A DNA stretch of 64,000 bases from assembly GCA_029721435.1 (NCBI GenBank), contig CM056592.1:38203611-38267610 (forward strand), written 5' to 3'. The notes below the pieces were generated by a model. That model was not told where the DNA came from and searched no databases. It worked only from the letters and a program-made list of their open reading frames with translations. This DNA comes from Gymnothorax reevesii. Its lineage: Eukaryota > Chordata > Actinopteri > Anguilliformes > Muraenidae. Within the stretch, counting starts at the first letter, position 1. Each line of letters begins with the position of its first letter. Below, in pieces: positions 46,109-58,580 of the stretch. The translations under genes were made by a program, and so were the position numbers.

Positions 46109-46141
46109 CATTTAATTCACATTGACATTGTGAATTAAATA
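46109..46141. repeat. Short hairpin
   Basis: ATTTAATTCACA and TGTGAATTAAAT around a 7-nt loop. Confidence 0.8.
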
Positions 46142-48916
46142 TCGCACGCACGATCAAGACTGTCCGAGGCGAAATGCGAAATACTCCATGTTCGGCAGCC
46201 GGCAAAAAGTAAAAGTATTGATATGAGAACAGATTTATAACAAAATAAAGAATAAAAATATACCACCAACAAACAGAACATCCAAAAAAGATGGCCCGCA
46301 AATGAATAAATCACAGTGTTCATTGGATGTTCTATTTGTTGTTAAAATGCTTCTTTTTATCATTTATTTCATTTTCAATCTATTCTAATCGTCCCTTTTT
46401 TTTGCTGTCAGACACGGAGTATTTTGCATTTAATGTCCGACAGGCATTGTACATTGTCCCGCGCCAATGTCGACTCACTTTAATGAGCGGAGTTCAAACA
46501 GAAACATTGAATGAAATTCTCAGTACTCATCTTGAAGAACTGAGCCCTCTTATAAAAACATTCACATTTAATATCTAAAAGATTCAGTAGATTTGAAGAA
46601 ATTATAAACAATAATCGAGCTCCCACAATATGGCCCCGCAGTGAGCGCCTCTCGTCTGTAATCCGATTGGTTACAGTAAATCACAATATGGATACGGAAT
46701 ATTTGTTCTTTGTGGGATGTGCCTATATTCTTGTCAAAATGTGACTGAAGTGGGTTAATAAGTGTTCTATACATGCACCAAATTGAGACTGATTTACAGG
46801 TTTTTAAAACCTTATAATTGCACTTGTGGTGAGAACAAATACAAGCATCAACTGTAAAAAGCAGTCATGGATAGTTATTTTTGTGAAGATAAGACTTTAT
46901 TCAATTTAACCGACTCAAATTAGGTTTCTCTGCTTTCTACTGAAGCTTATTAGTTCAAAACAAAGAATTCAGCTGAGAAAACTTAAAACAATAAGGTGTA
47001 ACAAACTGAGGCAGGATTTTCACTTTGATCCAAAACCTCAATTTTTTTTCAGTGTTCATACTGGCCCCCCAGGAAATTGAGAATCGCTGTTATAGACAGT
47101 AAGCAGTTCTTGGCCATTACTCAGTAAAAGGGTGTAAAAGTTTGGTACAGTCTTCGAGCTGAGAATGAAAAAGAGTGAGCGTTTGCAGAGAAAAGTGCAG
47201 AGAGATGCAGAAGATAGAGCCGCTCTTGCACCCTCTCCATCTTTGATTCATCCGCTGCTTCTACTGAATCTGAAACCACGTCCCTCGGCTGCAAATCAAA
47301 GCGGGCATAGTACTCTGCCAGTAATGAAGCAAACTCTCCTCTTTTCAGCTCCTGTTTGTGATTCAGCAAAATTTTTATATGAGAAGGCTTCAAAGAATGC
47401 ATCCCGCCACCAGAAAACCTACCTTTGAAGGCCCAAAAGTTAGGTGAGTACCTAAGGAAATGCGAGAAGGGGTGGCCCACTCAAAGCCTCCATCTTGGGT
47501 TGTAATTATTTGATTTAAACTCCAGGTGGGAAGGCAGTTTGAACTCCTTGCTTTGCCAGACTAAAAATGTTTGATTTTGAGTAAGATATGTTTGCATTTA
47601 TAATGTATACATTCATTTACAGAGGATAAAAGTTTCAGAGCAAGAGTCTTTAATGTGGTAAATAAGTTGTAATAAATAAGATTATATATACACACTGAAT
47701 GGCCTGATAACTAAAAATTTTAATTAAAGTGACACTATCATTGACTCCTGCATAAGCTGTTTGTGAATCTTACCGCCCATGGTCATGCTAACCGCAAATT
47801 GATTGATTGATTGAATAGTGAGTGATACTCTAGTCTCATCACAACTTCGCTTATCCAGGAATAAAAAGTATTTTTGAGGCTTTTTCACTGCTTGCACTTG
47901 TTCCATAATGAATAATATTGAACGTATTATATCTGAAATTAAAAACAGAAAGATGTTTGGTTCATCAGACGCTAAAATCTACTGTCAGTCACCACAGAGA
48001 ACTTAAGTCTCCTGTAGATGCAGTAGTCTCTTATCAGTCTTTAAGAACTGACGAATTCAAAACTTTTCATTGTGGAATACAATAGAGCGCATTTATGATA
48101 AATTTTGGGAAGCTTGGATGTATATTTGTCTCACCCGAAAAAAGCTCTGGATTAAGTTTGAAGACAGTTTCAGAAATGTATATTTATCTGGCAAAATCTG
48201 AAATAGTTCAGTGTAAATTGTTGCTTGATTTTTAGACTGGTTATTTCAGGCACGGAACACTTGACATGAAAACAGAACATTATTCCTAAGGATAAAGTAG
48301 CTGAAGAAAAGCCGCAATATATTACCACAGTCTTCTCTGTTATGGCTTCTGAAAGTGGAGGAAAACCTATTTGTAATATTTTTGACGGGGAGAAGGGGAA
48401 ACAGCATTACATACATTTTTACCTGGATCCAAGCTTAAAAAAATGTAAGAGCTAATCTGGAATTTGAAAATGCAGAAAAAAGGAATGAAACAGCGGATTT
48501 TAAGCCCTGTGTACATTGGCGTTGAAGTTGAGCTTTGAAAACACAAAGCGAATGGTCATCATTAAACATAAATTATGATTGATCAATTCCATTTTACAAA
48601 AGTAACTTTCTTTCAGCATTTCTTTCGACAGACCAAAAGTGCAGATAGAGTGCATATATAGCGAGATGCCGCACAATCTAATATTGCCGTGCAAGTGTTT
48701 TTTGAAGATTTAAAAACAAATAGTAATGCTCATTCAGGAGTAACATTCTGGTCCACCAATGAATAACAGCTCTGCTATGATGACATCATGAAACCACAGT
48801 GGTTTTCCAGTCGTGCACCAAACATAGCAAGCAAAGTCCTTCGTCTACTGGTTTGAACGAGAAAAATCCCTGACTGTGAGCAATTTAAGAGACAGAGATA
48901 CAAAAATTATGTTTTT
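46142..48916. other. Spacer
   Basis: No gene or repeat end recognised. Open frames at 47121-47480 (-, 119 codons) and 46327-46578 (+, 83 codons) have no domain I recognise and no splice or polyadenylation context. Confidence 0.4.
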
Positions 48917-48920
48917 AGGT

Positions 48921-49419
48921 TGTTATGGCCCCAAATTGTTATAATATTTACAACATCCACAACAGCAAGGGATGACAGACACAATTTTAAAACTTAAACA
49001 CATTTAATTAACAAAGACAACTAACAACTAACTAATCTACTGACTAATCTAATGACCAAGATTGATTAACAAGAAAAACTGAAATATTTACAGTCCCTTT
49101 TGGTTGGGTTCCTTGGTGATGTTCTGGGTGAGGAAAATGCTCTAACACAGGCAAAAATCCACTATAAGCTTCACAGGTCTTAAACAGAATGACAGGTCTG
49201 GTCACATGTATCCTTCTCCTTGCATTTCTCCTACTACTTTACTGTCTCAATTCTTCTCCTTATATACTCTTTTGCAGACCCCACCCACATTTCGACCTCT
49301 TTTTTTTATTTTCTGGGACTTGCCGCAGACATGCCCAGAACATGTCCAAACCTAGCTCCAGTTGGGGTTAACAAAAAAAAGGTAAATACTGCCATCTAGT
49401 GGCCTATATTCACATCACA
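48921..49419 (-). mobile_element. Solo LTR, 499 bp, 4-bp TSD AGGT
   Basis: On the minus strand it runs from TGTGATGTGAATATAGG at 49419 to GGGGCCATAACA at 48921. AGGT lies on both sides (48917-48920 and 49420-49423). A good TATA box (AGTATATAAGGAG) is near 49265 on that strand. It carries a CTCF-like CCACTAGATGGCAG motif at 49389-49402. No internal region or second LTR. A 4-bp TSD fits Gypsy or endogenous-retrovirus type. Confidence 0.82.
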
Positions 49420-49995
49420 AGGTTTTCCTGAAACGATCAGGTCTGCGAGTCTGCACATCTGCACGAAAAGCTTGCTAACATTTGCTAGTTGACTATAGAC
49501 AACAACATTTGTACGTGCAGTATAGCCATAACAGAACTGCTATTCATTTTTGGACTATAGCGTTACTCCTGAAACGGCATTATCATTCAGATGATCCTGG
49601 GAAAACACTTGCATACTGATATCGACAGTTCATGACAGGCTTCAGTTCAAGGATACTCTAACCTTGTAAATCAAAGGCTCATGTCTGTCGCAACACGAAA
49701 TCAGCTAATAAAAGATAAATAAGTCAAAACAGCCACGATACCGGCTCCGAAAGGAATCAAACAGCTGTTGCTACACCCTGCAGTTTCAGCATGGAAATGC
49801 CCCCCTTTTTCTATTAATTTTAAAATAGATCAACACTAAATGCAGATGCGCAGTATATCAAGCGAAGGTCAGGACAATTTCTTAGACACACAATTCAAGT
49901 TTTCAAGCTATTCGGTGATTTATGATGTACTTCGGGGCCTTGACCACTTTCTTGTGTAGGGTCACAATTATCCTAAGGCTGACATTGTTCACAAT

Positions 49996-50102
<107 letters not shown>

Positions 50103-50760
50103 TCAAAAACATGCACATGGGATCCAAATCCATAAATAGATGTTCAATGATGCACATAATTGCCTTATTTCCCCAGGAGCTGCTTCAAAATAAAGACTTC
50201 CAGGATTATTTAGATTTTTTCCCCCATTAGTTCAACCCACCCACACATCATGCACCTGCTGTTCATCTGTTGTTATAATTACATTGGACTTAGGTATTTA
50301 GGGGATATTTTATTTTATCAAAAATGACAGCTGGTATTTCAGAGAAAATGCATTTACACAGCTAAGTGTTCACCGAGGAATAGTAGGCGTGTATTTTCTT
50401 ACCTTGTTTGAACAATGTAGCAGACAGTGTCACACTGACAACACCTAGTTTTCGCTATAATACTCTCATTTTCAGAGCTATACTTGTCCTGCATGGCGTA
50501 TATATTCAAGGGTTGCCAGCTTCCTTGAGTGGGTCCCAATGCTAAGTGAAGTAATTTGAGAACTTCTCAAGGTAGGTCAGAAGCAAGGATAAAGATGCAA
50601 AATAATGAAAAAACTGTAAAAAATATGGTAGCAAAAATGTTTTGCTGTGCAAAACTAAGGTATAGTTAGTGCTTGTGGATGGTTGAAGGACATTCCAAGG
50701 ACAGGGCATAGTTTTATCAGTTTTCATAAGGCACACGTGACATCTGAAGATTATATGATA

Positions 50761-51964
50761 CACTGTCTGACCACGAAAGGTCACCACCTGGATTTAGCTG
50801 AGCAAATAAATAAGCGCCTTCCATTGGAAAATTACTGCAGTGATGAATATGTGGCAGCTGGCAAGGCAACAAGATATTTAACCCTAACTGATGCAGTGAG
50901 TAGCCTCTCATTATTCAAACAGGCATGTTGGAATGCTTATCCTGTGGTCGTGGGAATGATGTTACTCTGTTTCAGAAGGGTCAAATTATTGGCCTGCATT
51001 AAGCAAAGAAAACAAAAGGAGATCGCTGAAACTACTAAAATTTGGTAAAGAACTGTCCATGGCAGTAATACAACTGGCAAGGATAGTGGTAAACAAGCGG
51101 AAGATTAGGTTATAAAAAGACTTTGATTGATCTTGGTCCAAGGTCACTTGAACATTTGGTGAAATTAAATCGTTCAAAATCAAGTAAGAACTTTTTCACG
51201 TGCACAGTGATAAGGGAACTCCTGGGATTTGGACTAAACTGCTGTGTAGCCTGAAGAAAACCACTTATCAGCGCAGCTAATCGTAAGAAAGAGGCTTCAG
51301 TTTGTTAGGGAGCATAAAGATTGGACTCTGGAGCAACAGAAGTAAGGTCATGTGGTCTGATGAGTCCAGATTTACCCTGTTCCAGAGTGATGGGCGCATG
51401 AGGGTAAAAGGGAGGCAGATTAAGTGATGCTCCCATCATGCCTAGTGCCCACTGTACAAGTCTGCAGGGGCAGTGTTATGATTTGAGGTTACTGCAGTTG
51501 GTTGGGTGCAGATTCTGCAATAATATGTGTCCAAAAATTGAGGTTTAGCGGACTACCTGAATATATTCAAGGACCAGGCTTGTCCATCAGTGGATTTTTT
51601 CTTCTCTGATGACATGGGCACATTCCAAGATGACGATGCCAGGATTCATTGGGCTCAAACTGTGAAAGAGTGGTTCGGGGAGCCTGAGATTATTTTCACA
51701 CAGTTTGGCCACGACAGAGTCCAGACCTTAACCCCACTGAGAATCTTTGGGATGTGCTGCAGAAGACTTTACATAGCGGTCCGACTCTCCCACCATCAAC
51801 ATGACATCTTGGCGAAAATTTAATGCAACGCCGGGCAGCAGTAACTGTTGCAGCATTGCAGAAGCTTATCGAAGTGATGCCACGGCGAATGGGTGCCGTA
51901 ATAGACGTTAAAAGCGGTCCAACAAAATACTAAAGCCTGTCTCTTTTTTTGTGGCCGGGCAGTG
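50761..51964 (+). pseudogene. Tc1-type element, full length, decayed transposase
   Basis: TIRs are CACTGTCTGACC at 50761 and, on the reverse strand, CACTGCCCGGCC at 51964, with TA before and TG after. The transposase on the plus strand reads in pieces: VTLFQKGQIIGLHQAK-like (about 50960-51010), VMWSDESRFTLFQSDGRM (about 51351-51405), FQDDDARIHWAQTVKEWFGE (about 51625-51690) and a final ...AVIDVKSGPTKY segment (about 51895-51930). The DNA-binding part is degraded, stops and frameshifts are frequent, and the region of the last catalytic Glu is out of frame. Normal length for a Tc1, so it is an old intact-length copy. Confidence 0.88.
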
Positions 51965-52194
51965 TGTGTCACTTAGACAAATCCACTAATACTGAAGGAT
52001 CCAAGAATCCTTCAAAATGGAATGTTTTTGGATCTTAAAATAGGGAGTATTTGTATCGTTTTTAAAGTAATACATCAGATTTAAACTAAGGATGATGTCT
52101 GCCTTTTCCAACGTCATTTTTCCTCATCTTTTAAAAAAAAAAAGATAATGTATTGCATAATGCATGTAATATTGTATAATGTATTGTATTCTGT

Positions 52195-52280
52195 TATGTT
52201 TCTGTTAACAGGGCACCGTTGCAAATGAGACTGAGGTCTCAATGGGTTCCCCTGCACAAATAAAGGTTAAATAAATAAAA
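52195..52280 (+). repeat. LINE/SINE-type 3' tail
   Basis: CAAATGAGACTGAGGTCTCA then AATGGG.TCCCCTG and AATAAAGGTTAAATAAATAA match the type of 3' tail seen at the end of the 5S SINE (3740-3800). No body precedes it. Confidence 0.55.
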
Positions 52281-52333
52281 TTAGCCTTCTTTTCATTCTT
52301 ACACTGTTTTATTTCTTATTTGGCTTTGAAGTT

Positions 52334-52951
52334 GTGTGTACTTTGGTCCACACAGTATCGAAAGAACCAAGAGACTGGAGAAAAATATGCAGTAGCCCCA
52401 TGAAACACACGCCGCAGGCGTTATGTAGAAAATCTCAAACTTCAAAGTCTTTGCGTATCCGTGATGAAGGCCTTTGGGAGTTTGGCATCAATTTTAGATC
52501 ACAGAGAATAAGGATCAGGGAATATGGAATAAATGCACACAGAACAACCGAGAGCCTCGCTATTAGCATCGCAGTTAGTGGACAGACAGTAAACCCAGCA
52601 AAATGGCCAGTGAGAGAAAAGGCCTCTGTTGATTCACGGAGGACAAACAACCCTCGGGCGAGTCTGGCGTCTGACTGCGGAGTGATACTGTTGTCTTCCC
52701 CAATACTGCCCTCACTTAACCAATTTGTCTCAGAAAAAAAGAAACTGTGTACAATTTGTGCTCCACAGATCAAGAACGTCTGGTTTTGTACCTTCCCCGT
52801 GAAGAGGATAATATGTCTGAAACACCTGGAAGCTCGACTCCAGGGCACGAAGAGTACGAACTTCGGTAATACAGTGTGCCATGACAACCTACCAAAGGCC
52901 ACCATCTTTAATTTGGCTCTCCTGACAAAGCCCTTAAGAGGAACCAGCTAA
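52334..52951 (+). other. Unassigned open frame with an antisense open frame
   Basis: 205 codons open on plus, and 156 codons on minus (52435-52905) in the same stretch. Neither shows a signal peptide, membrane segment, zinc finger or catalytic motif that I recognise. Two-way open reading suggests composition effects or an old coding relic. No function offered. Confidence 0.2.
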
Positions 52952-53589
52952 TGCAAAGACAGGGCACTCTGACTCTGCCTGTTGTCAGCACAGAGCCAGT
53001 ATGTTCAGAAATCACATGACAAATCTCCAATATTTACACTCCACCGTTGGTTTGGTCTGAGGGAGAGGAGTTAGTCCTTCCCAACCCCACTCCCTCAGTG
53101 CAGCCTTCGCTGCTACTCCCCTGTGGAGTCCTTCACCCTTCCCTCAAGTCAGCCAATCCAGAAGAAGGACGCATACTCACTGATCATATCGGGCAGACCG
53201 TGTACTGCTTAATCCATTATAAACCTGCTGACTCTGCAACTTTACACCTCTCCAGTATCGTTCTTTGATCAGTGAGCTCTTGCGTTTGATGAGGCTGTGT
53301 ACAACAGGGTATAAGTGAATTCAAAGATTCCTGTTCAGGAAATAGTTCCTATGTACTAAGAACATTTTTAATTTGAAGAAATTGAGCAAAAAACTGCGCT
53401 ACGACAGACGGAATGTCACAGGGAGTGCCGACCACAAAAAGGTGATATTCTCTGGAAGTTAGCTCTAAGAGAAATGTTTTGGATTTACACATCTAAATTG
53501 ATGACTTCTAGTCCTCGGAATGAAGATTCTTAGTCTGAAATGTTTTTTGTAATTGTTTGTATAACTTTCCATTCTGTCTTTATAATACC
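52952..53589. other. Spacer
   Basis: No gene or repeat recognised. Confidence 0.4.
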
Positions 53590-55415
53590 TCTATTTTAGC
53601 CAAGTGAATGGAGAGGGTTGTAGCCTCATTGCATCCCTGAACCCACATCTGGACTCTGTGCAGTTTGCTTATAAGCCTCATAGAGGGACTGAGGACGCCA
53701 CTCCCTCCATGGTCAACATGGTCTCCAAACATTTGCAGAACACCAACACTTATGTACGGATCTTATTCACCAACACTTATGTACGGATCTTATTAGTTGA
53801 TTTTACTGCTGCCTTCAACACAGTGCACATCCACATACTCATGCAACGACTCATTGACTCGGGGGCGGATGGGGTGTTGGTGGACTGGATCAAGCACTGC
53901 CTAACCGACCACAGCGAGTGTGTGCGAGGGGTCTGACCTCTAATGAAAAAGTGCTTAATGCAGGGGCCCCTTCAGGGATGTGTCCTTTCCCCTGTCCTGT
54001 TCTCTGTGTATACAAACGAAATGACACTTCATCATAGTACTTTTAAATTATTTAAATATGCAGATGATATGCCACTAGTGGGACTGTTTCACAAGAATGA
54101 CAGGCATATCTGATCATGTCGATCGTGTTTTTAAGCTAGAACAGTGGTGTAAGACCAGCTCACTTTTTGTTAATGCAAGTAAAACAGAGGAGCTAATTCT
54201 TAACCAAACAGGTGTCCCAACACCGCTGATATTAAATAATCAATCTGTGGAAATTGTTAAATGTTTTAAGGATAAAACATTTGATGACAAGCTGAACTTC
54301 ACTGAAAATGTTGATGCTACAGCATATGCAAAAAGGCCAGCCAAAGGCTATTTTTAATTAGGAAACTGCAGGGCTTTGGAGTCAGCTGTAATATTCTACA
54401 GAGGGCATATGTCAGCCTGATAGAGAGCGTTATTACTTACAACATCTCTGTCCAGTATGGTCACCTGACTCTAGACAATAAGAACAAGCTTTCCAGAATT
54501 GTTAAAATGACAGAGAAAATTACAGGGCGACCTCAAAAAACACTAGATAATCTACACAACACTGCTGTACATAGAAAAACCATGTATATATTAGATGAGG
54601 ACACCCACCCCCTCCACCCTGCATTTCAGCTGCTTCCCTCAGGGCGGCGATATAGAGCACACATGGCAAGGAAAAAGAATTTAAAAGACTCTTTTATCCC
54701 AAATGCAATTTCCATGGTCAATAAACTATACTCTCAGAAACAGGGGTACAACAGGAGTCCATTTCTGTTCCCCAAGGTATTATGTACCCTTTAGGGCTAA
54801 TTATAGGACCTCGAGGTAACTGTGTGAACCTTTTTAGGGTCTGAAAGGTACATTTATTTTCCCAAACAAAATTAAAAACCCACTTCTAAGGTACAACAGC
54901 AGTACCTTTGAGGGTACTGCCCCAGTGACAACCAAGGCTTGTCAGTCAAAGGTACTGCTGTTGTACCTTAGAAGTGGGTTTTCATTTGTTTTGGAACACA
55001 TAAAGTACCTTTTAGACCCTTAAAAGGTTCACACAGGTACCTTGAGGTCCTATAATTAGCCCTAAATGGTAGGATAAGCGCTGAATGTACCTTGGGGAAC
55101 AGAAATGGACTCCTGCTGTACCCCTATTTCTGAGAGTGTATGGAAAAGCGAGATGAGGAGGAGATGTAGACAAGAGCACTATGAATGGGCAGGAACAGGT
55201 GCTTGTTGCCTTGTGTCTGATGTGAATGCTTGTGTGTGTGGGCTAGAGGGAGGAGGTACATGTGATGTGCTACATTAATCTCGTGGATATATGTTGAAAA
55301 GAATGATTGTTTCTTTTAATGTATTCTATGTGTTTTATAAGTGAGACCAAAGACAATTTTCATGCAGGACATGACTATAAAAAGTATATTCTATTCAATT
55401 CTATTCTATATTCTA
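53590..55415 (+). pseudogene. L2-type LINE, 5'-truncated and frameshifted
   Basis: Reverse transcriptase of a fish L2-type LINE. In order: DSVQFAYKPHRGTEDA (about 53656-53703), VDFTAAFNTVH (about 53797-53829), WIKHCLTDHSECV, QGCVLSPVLFSVYTNE (about 53972-54020), and the catalytic KYADDMPLVG (about 54053-54082). Then SLFVNASKTEELI, a VSLIESVITYNISVQYG thumb segment, and the C-terminal FQLLPSGRRYRAHMARKKNL with FIPNAISMVNKL (about 54625-54728). At least three frameshifts and a stop at 53934-53936 inactivate it. A 27-bp unit is duplicated in frame at 53741-53794. A MITE interrupts the end (54729-55138). The 3' UTR ends in an ATTCT-rich tail near 55380-55415. Confidence 0.9.
54729..55138. mobile_element. 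Palindromic MITE in the L2 LINE
   Basis: The ends are TACTCTCAGAAACAGGGGTA and the near reverse complement of it; arms of about 200 bp run through CCCAAGGTA and AAAACCCACTTCTAAGGTAC. Both sides are joined to TA (54727-54728 and 55139-55140), and removal restores a continuous LINE sequence, so a TA TSD is likely. No coding capacity. Confidence 0.85.
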
Positions 55416-56980
55416 ATAGTGTTATTTTGTATGCTTCTATGGTTATTTAATTCCCGAGTGACTTTGCAATATATGGTCTAAATGAAATAATTGAACTGGC
55501 TGGATATGTTTAATTGCTTGCAACTGCAATTTGTGCACTGTAGAAATGATATATTCTTGCCATGTTTCAGTTATTGTTATGCTCTGACGAAGGCTGGATT
55601 CAGCACTTTTTAAGTGTTTGCCTGATAATAAATGGTATATCTATATTCCATCTGATTGGTTTAATTTGGATGTGCGACCACTCTCTGTGTTGAGAGAACC
55701 ACAACATTTTTAATTAGTTTGTAATAAGATAAACACTTCAATTTGTTTGCTTACGATGTACATCTTCCTGTTTATAGTGTATTGGAATGGAACTTGGAAT
55801 TGTTATCCTCTACCGTTGTCCATTGGCTATGTGGTTTGGCGTATTGCGCTTTTATGACATAACATAAACTGCATGGGACACTGAGTCCCTCTACACATCA
55901 CCTTTCTGGAGAGCCGTTATTTAAGTATCTGAGGCCTGTCTGCGGACTTGAATATGTGCCCTGTTTCACCTGTCCTCTCTCATTTACCAGGTTTTCAGCC
56001 AAGAACTGCCTCTCTCTAGACGTGTATTTGATTTTTGCACCATTCTCTGTAAATTCTTGAGACTGCGGTGCGCTTAGGTTAGCAGTGACCAAGATGCTTG
56101 AAGCATCACACTTGGTGCCAAAAATCATAGAATTGTTAATGTCACTCAATACTCATTCTGAAGCTTGTTCAAAAAAAAAAAACTCAACCCCTTCACCATG
56201 TCTGAATGCCTCATATACTGAGACAGTCACATGATTTGATGTTGCCAGAAGCTGACTATTCCCATTAAGGACACTCCATACTACATAAAGTATTCAGCAA
56301 GTGCGTAAATAATGTTAAAACAACAACAAAAAAAAAATCAATAAAAAAATCAAATATTTGACACTTGTTTAAAAGCCATGCAATAATTCAATATTTGTTG
56401 AACAATGCAAAATATTCAAAGAATTTAGCAAAACTTTGCAAGATAATCCAAGATACTTCCTATGGGGAAACATGCCAATAATAAGGGTACAGTAGGCTCC
56501 ACACGGTTCGTTTCACACTTCTTCATGACGATCCCGGAGCTTCCGCCCCGGACGGGAGACGGAGTGCGGTAAGCGGAGTCGGAGAGCCGGAGTTGACTTG
56601 TGAGTTTTGTTTTCTTGGCCGACCCTATATTACATATTACCCCCTCAAATATTATTGCAGATTTGCGCAAATCTTGTGACCCCACTTTTGAAAGGTCTTC
56701 GTCAAATTTATCGTCAAATGTGACTTACAGACACAAACTGCAGGAGAGATCGTCAATTGCGAATTGACGAACGGGTAGCGCGAGCCCTGCTCCTTTCCTA
56801 TTAATCTTAGGGTAGTGAAATTCACAGGGACTGTTCTTGGGACATATAGCTTGGACAAGTTCGAACATGAGTTACCTTGACCTCTTTTAAGGGGTCAAAA
56901 GGTCACATTCTTTGTAAATACTGTCTCCTTGATTACATCCACTATTTTTATTGTAGCAGCGTAAAATTTACAGTGTTTAT
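55416..56980. other. Spacer
   Basis: No gene recognised. Poly(A) runs at 56169-56180 and 56322-56331. 56870-56905 has GACCTCTTTTAAGGGGTCAA, related to the repeat units at 56984 and 58484. Confidence 0.4.
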
Positions 56981-56983
56981 GTT

Positions 56984-57080
56984 CTGAATAATCAGCTTGC
57001 AGAACATTAAAGGTGGATGACCTTCACCTGGTTAATGGGGTCAAAAGGTCACATTGCTTCTGAATAGTGTTACTTTCATT
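56984..57080. repeat. About 95-bp repeat unit, left copy
   Basis: AGCTTGCAGAACATTAAAGG to GTTACTTTCATT; the same sequence recurs with few changes at 58484-58580. GACC/GGTCAAAAGGTCACATT motifs inside suggest a tandem family. Confidence 0.75.
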
Positions 57081-58404
57081 CAAGGCTGGACTAGTAATCT
57101 GGCGTATCGGGCAATGCCCGGAGGGCCGACGCACATTTTGGGCTGATGCAACCATAGTTTATAAAATTGTAATAACATCAATAATTTTGAACGACCGGCG
57201 CCGGCCTTTAAAACACGGAAAGCGGCCCATTGGTTCATTTTCTACACTGACACAGGGCTGGCCCAATGAAATCTCTGAGCCCTCCCTCCTCAGGGGAAAA
57301 AAAGGCGCAATTGCTTGCGGCCAGTTGTTAGCCAGTAGCCCACATCAAGGCGAGCAAACAGCAGGCTTTGGGTAACTCGAAGTGGAATTTCATATGGAGA
57401 AAATCAAAGTATAGGTAATGTACTCCTCTCCTAGCATTTTGGTGTATTGAGAGCTCTCCCTGAGACTTTCAGAATTTGAACTTATCAGTGACACATGCTT
57501 TATAAACCACTTTTTATTATTCTACTTCACTATTCCGGTTATCTTGCATCTCAGCCATTTTTCAGTATCTATTTGTATATTTGTTTTATGATATAGGAAT
57601 TACCGAAAAACTGGATTCTTGCAGATAAAAAAACTATGCATAGGCTTAAGCCATGTACAGTTTATTTAATGTTGTTGTTTTCGTCCTAAAAGTTTATGAG
57701 GGCAGGCTTGCTGGGAAATTTGTTTGACTAATGGCTTTGCTTGTCTCCAGTTGCGCTAAAATGCGTCTAAAAACACATTTGAACGACTACGAGATTGGAC
57801 AAAAATGTCAGAAAGCAGTGGGGAGGCGGAAAAGCTTCGAGAATAAAGTTGGACATTGGAGCCTCAGGCTTTCAAACGCTAAAAAATTGACCAGCTGTTT
57901 GGCCACGATAATCCTCATGTAGCAAGCAGTTTTCATTTGGAGGGGGACACGGAAAGTGGTAAGACTGAAGTTAAAATAAAGTATGTATTCAGTTAAAACA
58001 TGCTTGAGTTTACAAAAGGCCCCCACTGATGGACCAGCAGTAAATAACCCACTATATATGCACATTGATTTGTTGTTTTACAGTGGCAAATAAAATTTTT
58101 CCAGGAATACAGCAAGGAAGACTTTCAAATTTTCCAATTTAAAACCCTGTCGACGTTCAGAATCACCTGCCAGTAAAATTGCAACCAGCAATTACTGCAG
58201 TTCTGAAGCTAGTGAGCTATTCTGTGCCCTGATGAGTCTGTAAGATTTGTAACGTTATTTAAAAAGGTCATGTATGAATCAATCCAAATAGTGCAACGGT
58301 CTTATTGAAAAATTATAAATGGCCCCAAAGTCCGTTTCTTTTTCACATTTATTCATGTATCTATATTATTTATGAGAATAATAATAATATTAATAACTTC
58401 TTTT
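57081..58404 (+). mobile_element. Second hAT copy, 5' part, right end missing
   Basis: Starts CAAGGCTGGACTAG, the left end also seen at 1873, and matches 1873-2075 through GGGCCGACGCACATTTTGGG and CCGGCCTTTAAAACACGG, with GGCTGGCCCAATGAAATCTC. Beyond about 57300 the match to the first copy stops. A possible decayed exon-like stretch (57800-57960, MSESSGEAEKLRE then FGHDNPHVASSFHLEGDTES across a stop) is present but I do not recognise it with confidence. No CAGTCCAGCCCTG right end is seen before the SINE at 58405. Confidence 0.6.
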
Positions 58405-58497
58405 TTGTCATGGTGGTGCAGTGATTAGCACTGCCACCACACAGCAATAAGGTTGTGGGTTCGATTCCGGCCTGGGGCCTTTCTGGACAATTAGCTT
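58405..58497 (+). repeat. SINE fragment (tRNA-like head)
   Basis: GGTGGTGCAGTGATTAGCAC is a box A and GGGTTCGATTCCGGCC a clear box B, then TGGGGCCTTTCTG, cut off at the following repeat unit. Same family as 6033-6118. Confidence 0.75.
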
Positions 58498-58580
58498 GCA
58501 GAACATAAAAGGTGGATGACCTTCACTCGGTTAATGGGGTCAAAAGGTCACATTGCTTCTGAACAGTGTTACTTTCATTT
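58484..58580. repeat. About 95-bp repeat unit, right copy
   Basis: Matches 56984-57080 and continues with TTGCCTTTGCAGTAC, whereas the left copy is followed by the hAT end. Confidence 0.75.

Noticed and set aside
58405..58497. tRNA gene
   Set aside because: Boxes A and B are present, but no cloverleaf can be drawn and the sequence continues into SINE body.
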